This document shows, in pieces, positions 1 through 7,448 of a stretch of 24,564 nucleotides of DNA. The notes under the pieces were generated by a model. The model was not told where the DNA came from and searched no databases. It saw only the letters and a list, made by a program, of their open reading frames with translations. Numbering within the stretch: position 1 is the first letter of the stretch; the number at the start of each line of letters is the position of its first letter. A program made the position numbers and the translations under genes. Source of the stretch: Bacteroidales bacterium (lineage in GTDB: Bacteria; Bacteroidota; Bacteroidia; Bacteroidales; UBA7960); contig SLOR01000389.1 of assembly GCA_007132395.1 (NCBI GenBank), forward strand, positions 1-24,564, read 5' to 3'.

Positions 1-696
1 AAAGTTGGTGTCCTGGTACTCATCCACCAGGATATAGTTAAACTTGAGTTGGTACTTATATAATACATCCGGAAAATCGCGCAACAACACATTGGTATTA
101 AAAAGCAGGTCGTCAAAATCCATGGCGGCTGCTTTTCTGAGTCTTTGCTGGTAAAGGCTGTAAATCAGTCCTATTTTGGGTTTCCTGTTTTGGATATCGT
201 AATTCTGAATTTCTGCATCTTCATTGTAATCCATGGCAGAAATCAGGTTGTTTTTGGCGTTTGAAATCCTTGACAGCACATGGCTGGCATTGTAGGTTTT
301 GTCGTCCAGCTGTTGTTCTTTTACAATGGATTTAAGAAGTCTTTTTGAGTCGTCAGTATCGTAAATGGTGAAGTTAGAGGGGAAACCCAGTTTTTCTGAT
401 TCGATACGTAATATTTTAGCAAATATGGAGTGAAACGTTCCCATCCATAATGATTTTGCCCTTGAAGCTCCCACCAGGTGGGCAATCCTCTCCTTCATTT
501 CCCGGGCGGCTTTATTGGTAAAGGTAAGGGCCAGTATATTGAAAGGGTCTACTCCTTTACTTAACAGGTAGGCAATACGATAGGTCAGTACACGTGTTTT
601 TCCGCTTCCGGCACCTGCAATTACCATTACGGGTCCTTCGGTGCTTTCTACTGCCTGTCGCTGGGGTTCATTTAATTCCTGAAGAAAATCTGTCAT
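1..696 (-). CDS. UvrD/PcrA-type superfamily 1 DNA helicase, N-terminal part (3' end outside window)
   Basis: This is an ATP-dependent 3'-5' DNA helicase of the UvrD/PcrA/Rep family, which acts in repair and replication-fork maintenance. Reading the minus strand from the ATG at 696 gives 232 codons that stay open to base 1. Visible motifs are the Q-motif region with LNEPQRQAV (residues 8-16), the Walker A GAGSGKT (28-34), motif Ia LTFTNKAAREM (about 57-67), the GTFHS segment near residue 87, and the Walker B/motif II DEYQDTN at 225-231, just before the cut. The remaining two thirds (domains 1B, 2A, 2B) lie outside. It is transcribed divergently from the gene at 940 and has its own -7 box at 758-765. 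The helicase call is secure. Which subgroup (PcrA, UvrD or another UvrD-like helicase) cannot be settled from this fragment, so no symbol is given. Confidence 0.93.
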   Translation of the reverse strand, partial: MTDFLQELNEPQRQAVESTEGPVMVIAGAGSGKTRVLTYRIAYLLSKGVDPFNILALTFTNKAAREMKERIAHLVGASRAKSLWMGTFHSIFAKILRIESEKLGFPSNFTIYDTDDSKRLLKSIVKEQQLDDKTYNASHVLSRISNAKNNLISAMDYNEDAEIQNYDIQNRKPKIGLIYSLYQQRLRKAAAMDFDDLLFNTNVLLRDFPDVLYKYQLKFNYILVDEYQDTNF

Positions 697-757
697 TTGT
701 AATGCCTTGTATTATAATAAGTTTGAGATTGATTTTTCACCTTAGGAAAGCAAGGCA

Positions 758-788
758 CAAAGATAAAATATTTACACCAGTAAATCAG
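758..788 (-). promoter_or_regulatory. Bacteroidota-type promoter for the helicase gene
   Basis: The minus strand reads TATCTTTG at 765-758, a full match to the Bacteroidota -7 consensus TAnnTTTG. The -33 box about 19 nt upstream is weak (TTTA-like). The implied transcript starts near 751 and has a leader of about 55 nt before the ATG at 696. Confidence 0.5.
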
Positions 789-850
789 GATAGCTTTCCG
801 TAAATCGGCCAGCTAACGGTATATGCTAATAGGGTATAAGCACAAAGAGT

Positions 851-882
851 TTTGCCTGTTGGCTTTTACATGGTTCTTTTTG
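851..882 (+). promoter_or_regulatory. Possible promoter for the secreted hydrolase gene
   Basis: TTTG at 851-854 is followed, after 20 nt, by TCTTTTTG at 875-882. This is one mismatch from TAnnTTTG at the usual spacing. It lies 57 nt before the ATG at 940. The rest of the 697-939 intergenic region shows nothing beyond the two divergent promoters. Confidence 0.4.
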
Positions 883-939
883 TATTTTTACCCCCGAAAC
901 AAAACCCATCAACCTTTTTAATTAAAAATATCTGCTAAA

Positions 940-2019
940 ATGAAGAAAAAATTCAACTTAATTGCATTCACACTACTGCTGGGGCTGCTGCTTCCCTCTG
1001 GACTGCTGGCACAGTCGCCGGCAAGTCAGAAATCAATGGATGATTATTTTTATAACCTGCGCCATCGGCTGGATGTGCTGGAGAAAAAAATAGATGATGT
1101 ATTGTGGTTCGAGAGAGTGGGCGATGTGGCCCATATTGATAAGGTATTCCTTGCCGGAGAACCCCCTCGCGGACATGAAACAGCAAAAACATTGCAGGGT
1201 AAAAACCCCATTAAATTCTGGTCGTATGTATTTATTCCCAAAGATATTGATCCCTCGAAAAAATATCCGCTTATTGTATTGCCTCATGGTGGAGTACACG
1301 GTGATTTCAATACCTATTACACCCACATTATCAGGGAAATGATGGCCCAGCAGTATATCGTGGTAGCTCCTGAGTATCGTGGTAGTACCGGTTATGGCAG
1401 ACTTACCTACGAACTTATTGACTATGGGGGGCTGGAAAATAACGATGTGGATATCAGCCGCCAATACATGATAGAGAATTACAGCATGGTTGACAAAAAC
1501 CGTGTAGGTATCGTGGGGTGGAGTCATGGCGGTATGATTGCACTGATGAATATTTTTGAGAATCACCGCGATTATAAGTGCGCTTTTGCAGGAGTACCTG
1601 TAAGTGACCTGGTGGCACGTATGGGCTACAAACGGCCCGCATACGAAAATTTCTTTTCGGCCGACTACCACATTGGCGACATGGTGCACGAAAATATTGA
1701 TGAATATCGCCGCCGTTCGCCGGTGTATCATGCCCAAAAATTACGCACACCTCTATTAATACATACCAACACCAACGATGAGGATGTTCATGTGCTGGAG
1801 GTTGAAAGCCTCATCAACCGTTTGTTGGCACTGGGCAAAGATTTTGAATACGAGATTTTTGAAGATATCCCCGGGGGACATTCCTTCGATCGTATGGATC
1901 ATAAAAAGGCAAGAGAAATCCGGTTTGGGATTTATAAATTTCTTGAAAAGCACCTTAATCCGCCGGTAAAATTCCGTAATCAAAGTGAAATGGAAAGGGC
2001 GGCCTATCGTTACCGATAA
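940..2019 (+). CDS. Secreted prolyl oligopeptidase-family (S9) alpha/beta hydrolase
   Basis: This is a 359-residue exported serine hydrolase with a prolyl-oligopeptidase-like alpha/beta fold. A Sec signal peptide is clear: KKK followed by a hydrophobic core (residues 7-23), with likely cleavage at A24|Q25. The hydrolase domain starts around residue 93. It shows the oxyanion-region PHGG (115-118), PEYRGSTGYG (144-153), the nucleophile elbow GWSHGG with Ser195, the acid Asp280 (NDEDV), and His314 in GGHSFDR. The triad is therefore intact, and there is no N-terminal beta-propeller, unlike full-length S9 peptidases. It is monocistronic, with a promoter-like site upstream and a strong terminator at 2045. 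Substrate is unknown; it could be a peptidase or an esterase such as an acyl-peptide hydrolase relative. No lipobox or type IX sorting domain is seen, so a periplasmic location is inferred. Confidence 0.85.
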   Translation: MKKKFNLIAFTLLLGLLLPSGLLAQSPASQKSMDDYFYNLRHRLDVLEKKIDDVLWFERVGDVAHIDKVFLAGEPPRGHETAKTLQGKNPIKFWSYVFIPKDIDPSKKYPLIVLPHGGVHGDFNTYYTHIIREMMAQQYIVVAPEYRGSTGYGRLTYELIDYGGLENNDVDISRQYMIENYSMVDKNRVGIVGWSHGGMIALMNIFENHRDYKCAFAGVPVSDLVARMGYKRPAYENFFSADYHIGDMVHENIDEYRRRSPVYHAQKLRTPLLIHTNTNDEDVHVLEVESLINRLLALGKDFEYEIFEDIPGGHSFDRMDHKKAREIRFGIYKFLEKHLNPPVKFRNQSEMERAAYRYR

Positions 2020-2044
2020 AAGATTTTTCAGTAGTAAAGATTTG

Positions 2045-2090
2045 AAAAACACCGGGATATCAGAATATATTCCGGTGTTTTTGCTTTTTC
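2045..2090 (+). terminator. Intrinsic terminator after the secreted hydrolase gene
   Basis: The arms AAAAACACCGG (2045-2055) and CCGGTGTTTTT (2072-2082) pair perfectly over 11 bp around a 16-nt loop. A T-rich tail (TTGCTTTTTC) follows. It isolates the hydrolase gene from the ribosomal operon. Confidence 0.88.
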
Positions 2091-2168
2091 TTATGTGCAT
2101 TTGATTAATCCAAAAGTTAAGTGTTGATTTTCAGAAAGTTTTTTGTTGGGAATTTTTTACCCGATATG

Positions 2169-2200
2169 TTGTGCGACAATGGCATTATTTACTATCTTTG
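2169..2200 (+). promoter_or_regulatory. Upstream promoter (P1) of the str/ribosomal super-operon
   Basis: TTG at 2169-2171, a 21-nt spacer, then TATCTTTG at 2193-2200, a full match to the Bacteroidota -7 box. Transcription would begin near 2207 and give a leader of about 235 nt before rpsL. That leader includes the hairpin AAATGCT/AGCATTT (2259-2265/2274-2280) and a smaller ACTG/CAGT hairpin around 2229-2241. Confidence 0.6.
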
Positions 2201-2334
2201 TGCCCCTTAAAAGAAGAAATAAATTTCACTGACAATCAGTAATTTCTGTTTTAAGAACAAATGCTAAATCAACAGCATTTTCAATTTGCTTAACCTTAGG
2301 TGGGCGCATAGGCGTAATTTTTTGCACAACCATA

Positions 2335-2364
2335 TTGGTTTTAAAAAATAACTTCTTACCTTTG
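2335..2364 (+). promoter_or_regulatory. Proximal promoter (P2) of the str/ribosomal super-operon
   Basis: TTG at 2335-2337, exactly 19 nt, then TACCTTTG at 2357-2364. This is the best match to the Bacteroidota promoter consensus in the window. The implied start near 2371 gives a leader of about 70 nt ahead of rpsL. Together with P1 it makes a tandem promoter pair, fitting strong growth-linked expression. Confidence 0.72.
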
Positions 2365-2381
2365 CACTCCCTAAAAAGTGC

Positions 2382-2399
2382 TTGGTTATTTATAACCAA
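2382..2399 (+). promoter_or_regulatory. Hairpin at the 5' end of the str operon transcript
   Basis: TTGGTTAT (2382-2389) and ATAACCAA (2392-2399) form a perfect 8-bp inverted repeat separated by only TT, so about 7 bp can pair around a small loop. It starts roughly 10 nt after the inferred P2 start site and 43 nt before rpsL. There is no T-tract, so it is not a terminator. A 5' stabilising hairpin or a regulatory leader is possible. Confidence 0.5.
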
Positions 2400-2442
2400 A
2401 TAAAAAAGAAGTTTTTACATAATAATTTATTAAACTTAAAGT

Positions 2443-2823
2443 ATGCCAACAATACAACAATTGGTTCGTAAAGGACGCCAAAAGGTGACTTACAAGAGTA
2501 AATCACCCGCTTTGGATTCATGTCCCCAACGCCGCGGAGTTTGTGTAAGGGTATATACCACTACCCCCAAGAAACCTAACTCAGCGATGCGTAAAGTTGC
2601 AAGGGTAAGGCTTACCAATGGTAAAGAGGTAAATGCTTATATTCCCGGAGAAGGACACAACCTGCAAGAACACTCTATCGTGTTGATTCGCGGAGGTAGG
2701 GTAAAAGATTTACCAGGGGTAAGGTACCATATTATCAGAGGTGCACTGGATACCAGTGGGGTAGAAGGTCGTAACCAGAGAAGATCCAAGTATGGAACTA
2801 AGAAACCCAAAGCGAAAAAATAA
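2443..2823 (+). CDS. rpsL: Ribosomal protein S12 (uS12)
   Basis: This 30S protein sits at the decoding centre and helps control tRNA selection accuracy. It has 126 residues against 124 in E. coli. The signature TTPKKPNSA (residues 40-48) contains Lys43 and Lys44, and GRVKDLPGVRY (85-95) contains Lys88 and Asp89. These residues are unchanged, so the common streptomycin-resistance substitutions are absent. Asp89 is the residue methylthiolated by RimO in E. coli. It is the first gene of the str operon, preceded by a 5' leader with two promoters. The start has no Shine-Dalgarno sequence, only an A/T-rich leader, which is usual for this phylum. Confidence 0.98.
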   Translation: MPTIQQLVRKGRQKVTYKSKSPALDSCPQRRGVCVRVYTTTPKKPNSAMRKVARVRLTNGKEVNAYIPGEGHNLQEHSIVLIRGGRVKDLPGVRYHIIRGALDTSGVEGRNQRRSKYGTKKPKAKK

Positions 2824-2857
2824 TAACGAATCAGCGCGATTAAAAAATTTTGGATAA

Positions 2858-3325
2858 ATGAGAAAGTCAAAACCAAAAAAAAGAATTCTGCTCCCCGACC
2901 CAAAGTTCAATGATACTTTGGTAACAAGGTTTGTAAATAACCTTATGCTTGAGGGCAAAAAAAATCTTGCTTACAATATATTCTATGGAGCCATGGATAT
3001 CGTAAGTGAGAAAACCAAGGAAGATGGCCTTGAGGTTTGGAAAAAAGCCCTGGCCAATGTAACACCCAATGTTGAGGTAAGAAGCCGTCGTATTGGGGGT
3101 GCTACTTTTCAGATTCCTTCAGAAATTCGTCCTGAAAGGAAATTGTCTATTGGTATGAAAAACCTTATCAAATTTTCACGTAAACGCAATGAAAAAACCA
3201 TGGCCGGCAAGCTGGCAGGTGAGGTTGTTGCTGCTTACAAAGAAGAAGGTGCTGCCTTTAAAAGGAAAGAAGATACCCACCGTATGGCTGATGCCAACAA
3301 AGCATTTTCGCACTTTAGATTCTAA
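2858..3325 (+). CDS. rpsG: Ribosomal protein S7 (uS7)
   Basis: This primary 16S rRNA-binding protein of the 30S head nucleates assembly of the 3' major domain and lines the exit-site side. It has 155 residues, the usual bacterial length. Recognisable stretches are KRILLPDPKF near residue 10, the conserved region ending at RRIGGATFQIP (about 77-87), and the C-terminal HRMADANKAFSHFRF. It follows rpsL by 34 nt. In E. coli S7 represses its own str operon. The equivalent rpsL-rpsG gap here is short and shows no obvious S7-type structure, so any feedback is more likely in the 5' leader (inference). Confidence 0.97.
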   Translation: MRKSKPKKRILLPDPKFNDTLVTRFVNNLMLEGKKNLAYNIFYGAMDIVSEKTKEDGLEVWKKALANVTPNVEVRSRRIGGATFQIPSEIRPERKLSIGMKNLIKFSRKRNEKTMAGKLAGEVVAAYKEEGAAFKRKEDTHRMADANKAFSHFRF

Positions 3326-3372
3326 TACAATTTTTATTACACTTTTTAAGAATATTATTCCTTTTACTTTTA

Positions 3373-5472
3373 ATGGCCAGAGATTTAAATTATACACGCA
3401 ATATCGGTATTATGGCGCACATCGATGCGGGTAAAACTACCACCACCGAGCGCATTCTTTATTATACCGGCGTAAACCACCGGCTGGGTGAAACCCACGA
3501 TGGCTCTGCCACCATGGACTGGATGGTGCAGGAGCAGGAGAGGGGTATAACCATTACCTCGGCCGCTACTACTACTTTCTGGAAATACAATGATAATCAA
3601 TATAAAGTGAATATCATTGATACGCCTGGCCACGTTGACTTTACTGTTGAAGTTGAACGTTCTCTCAGGGTGCTGGATGGTGCTATCGCACTGTTTTGTG
3701 CTGTTGGTGGCGTTGAACCACAAAGTGAAACAGTCTGGAGACAAGCCGACAAATATAAAGTACCCCGCATAAGTTTTGTTAACAAAATGGACCGCTCCGG
3801 TGCCGACTTCTTTACCGTTGTTGAGCAAATTAAGGAAAGATTAGGCTCCAATGCCGTACCCTTGCAAATCCCCATCGGCTATGAAGAAAGCTTCAGAGGC
3901 GTTGTAGATCTTATCACCAACAAAGCCTTTGTATGGGAAGAGCAGTCAAATGGTATCGAATTTGTCGAAGTGCCCATTCCAGATGACCTCAAAGATACAG
4001 TGGAAGAATACCGCATGAAACTTGTTGAAGGCTGTGCTGAAGAAAACGAAGAGCTCTTTGAGAAATTCATGGAAGACACTGATTCTATTTCGGAAGATGA
4101 AATTCTTGCCGCCATCAGAAAGGCTACCATCGAAATGCGTATTACCCCTGTTTTATGTGGTTCTGCTTTTAAAAACAAAGGTGTTCAGCTTTTGCTTGAT
4201 GCCGTTATAAGGTTTCTCCCTTCTCCTATGGATGTTGATTCCATCACAGGTGTCAACCCCAAAACAGAGAAAGAAGAAAAAAGAAGAACGGATGCAAGCG
4301 AACCTTTTGCTGCCCTTGCATTTAAAATTGCCACCGACCCCTATGTTGGGCGTTTGTGCTTTTTCAGAGTTTACAGCGGTACCCTCGAAGCAGGATCGTA
4401 TATATGGAATGCTTCTACAGGTAAAAAAGAACGTATCTCTCGCATCCTTCAAATGCATGCCAATAAACAAAACCCCATCGACAGAATTGAAGCAGGAGAT
4501 ATTGGTGCTGCGGTTGGGTTTAAAGAGATTCATACCGGAGATACACTTTGTGTTGAAAAGCACCCCATCATCCTGGAATCTATGAGTTTCCCCGAGCCTG
4601 TTATCAGTATTGCCGTTGAGCCTAAAACTCAAGCCGATGTTGATAAACTTTCAATGGCCCTTGCCAAGCTTGCAGAGGAAGATCCCACTTTCGTGGTGAA
4701 AACCGACGAAAACTCCGGACAAACCATTATCAGCGGTATGGGTGAGCTTCACCTGGAAATCCTGATTGATCGTTTGAAAAGAGAATTTAAAGTGGAATGT
4801 AACCAGGGTGCACCCCAGGTTGCCTACAAGGAATCTATTACTTCTGTTGTAAAACACCGCGAAGTATATAAAAAGCAGAGTGGGGGTAGAGGTAAATTTG
4901 CCGATATTATTTTTGAAATCGGACCTGCCGATGAAGATGTTATAGGCTTGCAGTTTATTGATGAAGTAAAAGGAGGAAATATTCCCAAAGAATACATCCC
5001 TTCTGTTGAAAAAGGATTTAAGAATGCCATGCAAAATGGTGTGCTTGCCGGATTCCCCCTCGACAGCCTTAGAGTTAAGCTTATTGATGGGTCGTATCAC
5101 AGCGTTGACTCTGATTCTCTTTCATTTGAGCTTGCAGCAAGAATTGCCTTTAAAGAAGCATCCCGTAAAGCAAGCAAAGCCCTTCTGGAGCCTATCATGA
5201 AACTTGAGGTGGTAACACCTGAGGAGAACGTAGGTGATGTGGTAGGAGATATCAATCGTCGCCGTGGTCAACTCGAAGGAATTTCTTCGCGCAGCAATTT
5301 GCAGGTAATTAAGGCAAAGGTTCCCCTTTCAGAAATGTTTGGTTATGTAACATCACTGAGAACGCTTAGTTCAGGACGTGCTACATCAACCATGGAATTT
5401 TCTAATTATCAAGAAGCCCCCCGAAACATTGTTGAGGAGGTAACTTTAAAAGTAAATGGTGTTAAAGCATAA
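3373..5472 (+). CDS. fusA: Translation elongation factor G (EF-G)
   Basis: This is the translational GTPase that drives tRNA-mRNA translocation and, with RRF, ribosome recycling. It has 699 residues. The G domain is complete: AHIDAGKTTTTE (G1, 15-26), RGITI (G2, 57-61), DTPGH (G3, 83-87) and NKMD (G4, 137-140). Domains II-V follow to the C-terminus, with domain III starting near residue 400 and domain IV in the 480-600 range. Some Bacteroides carry a second EF-G that does not rely on GTP hydrolysis. Canonical G motifs and its place in the str operon identify this copy as the housekeeping one. It lies 47 nt after rpsG and 25 nt before rpsJ. tuf, next in E. coli, is absent here. Confidence 0.97.
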   Translation: MARDLNYTRNIGIMAHIDAGKTTTTERILYYTGVNHRLGETHDGSATMDWMVQEQERGITITSAATTTFWKYNDNQYKVNIIDTPGHVDFTVEVERSLRVLDGAIALFCAVGGVEPQSETVWRQADKYKVPRISFVNKMDRSGADFFTVVEQIKERLGSNAVPLQIPIGYEESFRGVVDLITNKAFVWEEQSNGIEFVEVPIPDDLKDTVEEYRMKLVEGCAEENEELFEKFMEDTDSISEDEILAAIRKATIEMRITPVLCGSAFKNKGVQLLLDAVIRFLPSPMDVDSITGVNPKTEKEEKRRTDASEPFAALAFKIATDPYVGRLCFFRVYSGTLEAGSYIWNASTGKKERISRILQMHANKQNPIDRIEAGDIGAAVGFKEIHTGDTLCVEKHPIILESMSFPEPVISIAVEPKTQADVDKLSMALAKLAEEDPTFVVKTDENSGQTIISGMGELHLEILIDRLKREFKVECNQGAPQVAYKESITSVVKHREVYKKQSGGRGKFADIIFEIGPADEDVIGLQFIDEVKGGNIPKEYIPSVEKGFKNAMQNGVLAGFPLDSLRVKLIDGSYHSVDSDSLSFELAARIAFKEASRKASKALLEPIMKLEVVTPEENVGDVVGDINRRRGQLEGISSRSNLQVIKAKVPLSEMFGYVTSLRTLSSGRATSTMEFSNYQEAPRNIVEEVTLKVNGVKA

Positions 5473-5497
5473 TCGTTCATAAAAAAAGATTTAAACC

Positions 5498-5803
5498 GTG
5501 AGTCAAAGAATTAGAATTAAACTGAAATCGTACGATTATAACCTGGTTGACAAGTCAGCCGAGAAAATCGTAAGGACTGTTAAGTCCACCGGTGCTGTTG
5601 TTAGTGGTCCTATTCCCTTGCCCACCAACAAGAAGATTTTCACCGTACTCAAATCAACATTTGTAAACAAAAAATCAAGGGAGCAATTCCAGCTTTGCTC
5701 ATACAAAAGGTTGCTGGACATTTATTCTTCAACTTCCAAAACAGTGGATGCATTGATGAAGTTAGAACTTCCCAGTGGTGTTGAAGTTGAAATTAAAGTG
5801 TAG
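5498..5803 (+). CDS. rpsJ: Ribosomal protein S10 (uS10), GTG start
   Basis: This 30S head protein is also known as the transcription factor NusE, which joins NusB and NusG and links ribosomes to RNA polymerase. It has 101 residues (E. coli 103). Diagnostic stretches are QRIRIKLKSYDYNLVD at the start, the VSGPIPLPTNKKIFTVL segment around residue 36, and RLLDIYSS near residue 71. The start is GTG at 5498, and no in-frame ATG could replace it without deleting the conserved N-terminus. It is the only non-ATG start I assign in this operon. Only 25 nt separate it from fusA, so the S10 cluster has no promoter of its own here and must be read through from str. Confidence 0.96.
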   Translation: MSQRIRIKLKSYDYNLVDKSAEKIVRTVKSTGAVVSGPIPLPTNKKIFTVLKSTFVNKKSREQFQLCSYKRLLDIYSSTSKTVDALMKLELPSGVEVEIKV

Positions 5804-5848
5804 TTAATTATCAATCGCATTATAGCGTAAAGAAAAAAATTCCGAAAA

Positions 5849-6478
5849 ATGTCAGGACTAATTGGAAAAAAAATTGGTATGACCAGTATGTTTGATGCCG
5901 CTGGAAAAAATGTTCCATGCACAGTAATACAGGCTGGTCCTTGTGTTGTTACACAAATCAAAACCCTGGAAAAGGATGGCTACGAAGCTATTCAACTGGC
6001 TTTTGATGACAAAAAAGAGAAGAACACAAGCAAAGCTTTGCAAGGTCACTTTGCCAAAGCAAAAACCGCCCCCAAACGAATGGTAGCTGAGTTTACCCGC
6101 TTCGAAAAAGAACATCGGAAAGAATTTGGTGAAGTACTGGGCGTTGATGTATTCATTGAAGGTGAATTTATCGATGTGGTAGGTACCTCTAAAGGTAAAG
6201 GCTTTCAGGGTGTTGTGAAAAGGCACGGCTTTGCCGGTGTTGGTCAGGCGACTCACGGTCAGCACAACCGTTTAAGAGCACCCGGTTCGCTTGGAGCCTC
6301 TTCATGGCCTTCCAGAGTTTTTAAAGGAATGAGAATGGGTGGCCGCATGGGTGGCAACAGGGTTAAGATGATTAACCTGCAGGTAATGAAAATCATTCCC
6401 GAGCAAAATATTATAGTTGTTAAAGGATCTGTTCCCGGTCCTAGTGGATCATATTTAATATTAGAAAGATGGAGTTAG
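5849..6478 (+). CDS. rplC: Ribosomal protein L3 (uL3)
   Basis: This 50S protein binds early to 23S rRNA, and its extension reaches the peptidyl transferase centre. It has 209 residues, identical to the E. coli length. It begins GLIGKKIGMTSMF (3-15), and the central loop includes GKGFQGVVKRHGF (116-128). The stretch corresponding to E. coli Gln150, the PrmB methylation site, reads GASSWPS (149-155), so that glutamine is not present. This is an observation from my own alignment by eye. It overlaps rplD by 10 nt, which suggests coupled translation. Confidence 0.96.
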   Translation: MSGLIGKKIGMTSMFDAAGKNVPCTVIQAGPCVVTQIKTLEKDGYEAIQLAFDDKKEKNTSKALQGHFAKAKTAPKRMVAEFTRFEKEHRKEFGEVLGVDVFIEGEFIDVVGTSKGKGFQGVVKRHGFAGVGQATHGQHNRLRAPGSLGASSWPSRVFKGMRMGGRMGGNRVKMINLQVMKIIPEQNIIVVKGSVPGPSGSYLILERWS

Positions 6479-7098
6479 CAGTATATAACATCGATGGCAA
6501 TAAAACCGCCAAAACTGTAAACCTCAATGATGAAATATTTGGCATTGAGCCCAATGACCATGCTATTTATCTTGATGTAAAGCAGTATCTGGCCAACCAA
6601 AGACAAGGAACGCATGCCACCAAGCAGCGTAACGAAGTAAAGGGAAGTACCCGCAAGCTCCGCAGGCAAAAAGGTACCGGTGCAGCACGTATCGGCGATA
6701 TTAAATCTCCCTTGCTCAGAGGCGGTGGCCGTGCATTTGGTAAAAAGCCCAGAGATTACTCTTTCAGACTTAACAAGAAAGTGAAAAGACTGGCTCGTAA
6801 ATCAGCCCTTGCTTACAAACTCAAGGACAATAATGTATTGGTTTTGGAAGACTTCCAGTTTGCCGAGCCCAAAACAAAATTGTATCTGGAAATTCTGGAG
6901 CGTTTCAACATGCAGGACAAGAAGTCATTACTGGTAATTCCTACCGCCGACCGTAACCTTATCCTCGCATCTCGCAATATCCCCAAGGCCAGGGTAGCCC
7001 TCGCTTCCGACATTAACACCTATGAAATCCTGCATGCTCAGCATCTTGTTTTCGTGGAGAGTTCACTCAAAGAAGTAGAAAATACCTTATTGAAATAA
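6469..7098 (+). CDS. rplD: Ribosomal protein L4 (uL4)
   Basis: This 50S protein has a long loop that helps form the constriction of the nascent-peptide exit tunnel. It has 209 residues (E. coli 201). The tunnel loop is clear: RRQKGTGAARIGDIKSP at about 64-80, then GGGRAFGKKPRDYS, the region where macrolide-resistance changes arise in other bacteria. In E. coli L4 is also the repressor of the S10 operon, acting on the leader before rpsJ. That leader has no equivalent here because rpsJ follows fusA closely. The ATG lies inside the last codons of rplC. Confidence 0.96.
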   Translation: MELAVYNIDGNKTAKTVNLNDEIFGIEPNDHAIYLDVKQYLANQRQGTHATKQRNEVKGSTRKLRRQKGTGAARIGDIKSPLLRGGGRAFGKKPRDYSFRLNKKVKRLARKSALAYKLKDNNVLVLEDFQFAEPKTKLYLEILERFNMQDKKSLLVIPTADRNLILASRNIPKARVALASDINTYEILHAQHLVFVESSLKEVENTLLK

Positions 7099-7149
7099 TC
7101 AATTGTTGTTGGGTTGGAAAAAGATCGGCCCTTTAAAAAAAAACGAAAA

Positions 7150-7443
7150 ATGGACGTTTTAATTAAGCCTCTAATTACCGAAAAGATGACGGCGGTTACT
7201 GAGAAGTATCCCAAACGTTTCGGGTTTGTTGTTGACCAGCGGGCTAGTAAAAGCCAGATTAAAACCGCCGTAGAACAAATGTACGGAGTTACGGTAGAGT
7301 GTGTCAACACCATGAATTACCTGGGCAAGCGCAAGATGCGCTATACCAAAACCGGCTTTCAAACCGGTAGAAAAAACAATTTTAAAAAGGCTGTCGTAAC
7401 TATTGGCGATGGTCAAGTTATTGATTTTTACAGCAATATTTAG
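7150..7443 (+). CDS. rplW: Ribosomal protein L23 (uL23)
   Basis: This 50S protein at the tunnel exit forms a docking site for trigger factor and the signal recognition particle. I start it at the ATG at 7150, giving 97 residues (E. coli 100), which begins with the family-typical DVLIKPLITEKMT. An upstream in-frame TTG at 7114 would add 12 lysine-rich residues not seen in the family, in a leader that looks like ordinary A-rich 5' sequence, so I reject it. It lies between rplD and rplB, the normal S10 order. Confidence 0.95.
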   Translation: MDVLIKPLITEKMTAVTEKYPKRFGFVVDQRASKSQIKTAVEQMYGVTVECVNTMNYLGKRKMRYTKTGFQTGRKNNFKKAVVTIGDGQVIDFYSNI

Positions 7444-7448
7444 TATAG

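Noticed and set aside
1033..1737. Long open frame of 234 codons on the minus strand inside the secreted hydrolase gene
   Set aside because: It is antisense to a gene with an intact signal peptide and catalytic triad, has no recognisable domain, and has no promoter. It is a composition shadow.
2317..2324. T-run upstream of P2 as a terminator for P1 transcripts
   Set aside because: No stable stem can be drawn immediately before it; the nearby GGCG repeats are direct, not inverted.
7114..7149. Upstream TTG start for rplW adding 12 residues
   Set aside because: The added residues are lysine-rich and not family-like. The ATG at 7150 gives the standard L23 N-terminus and length.
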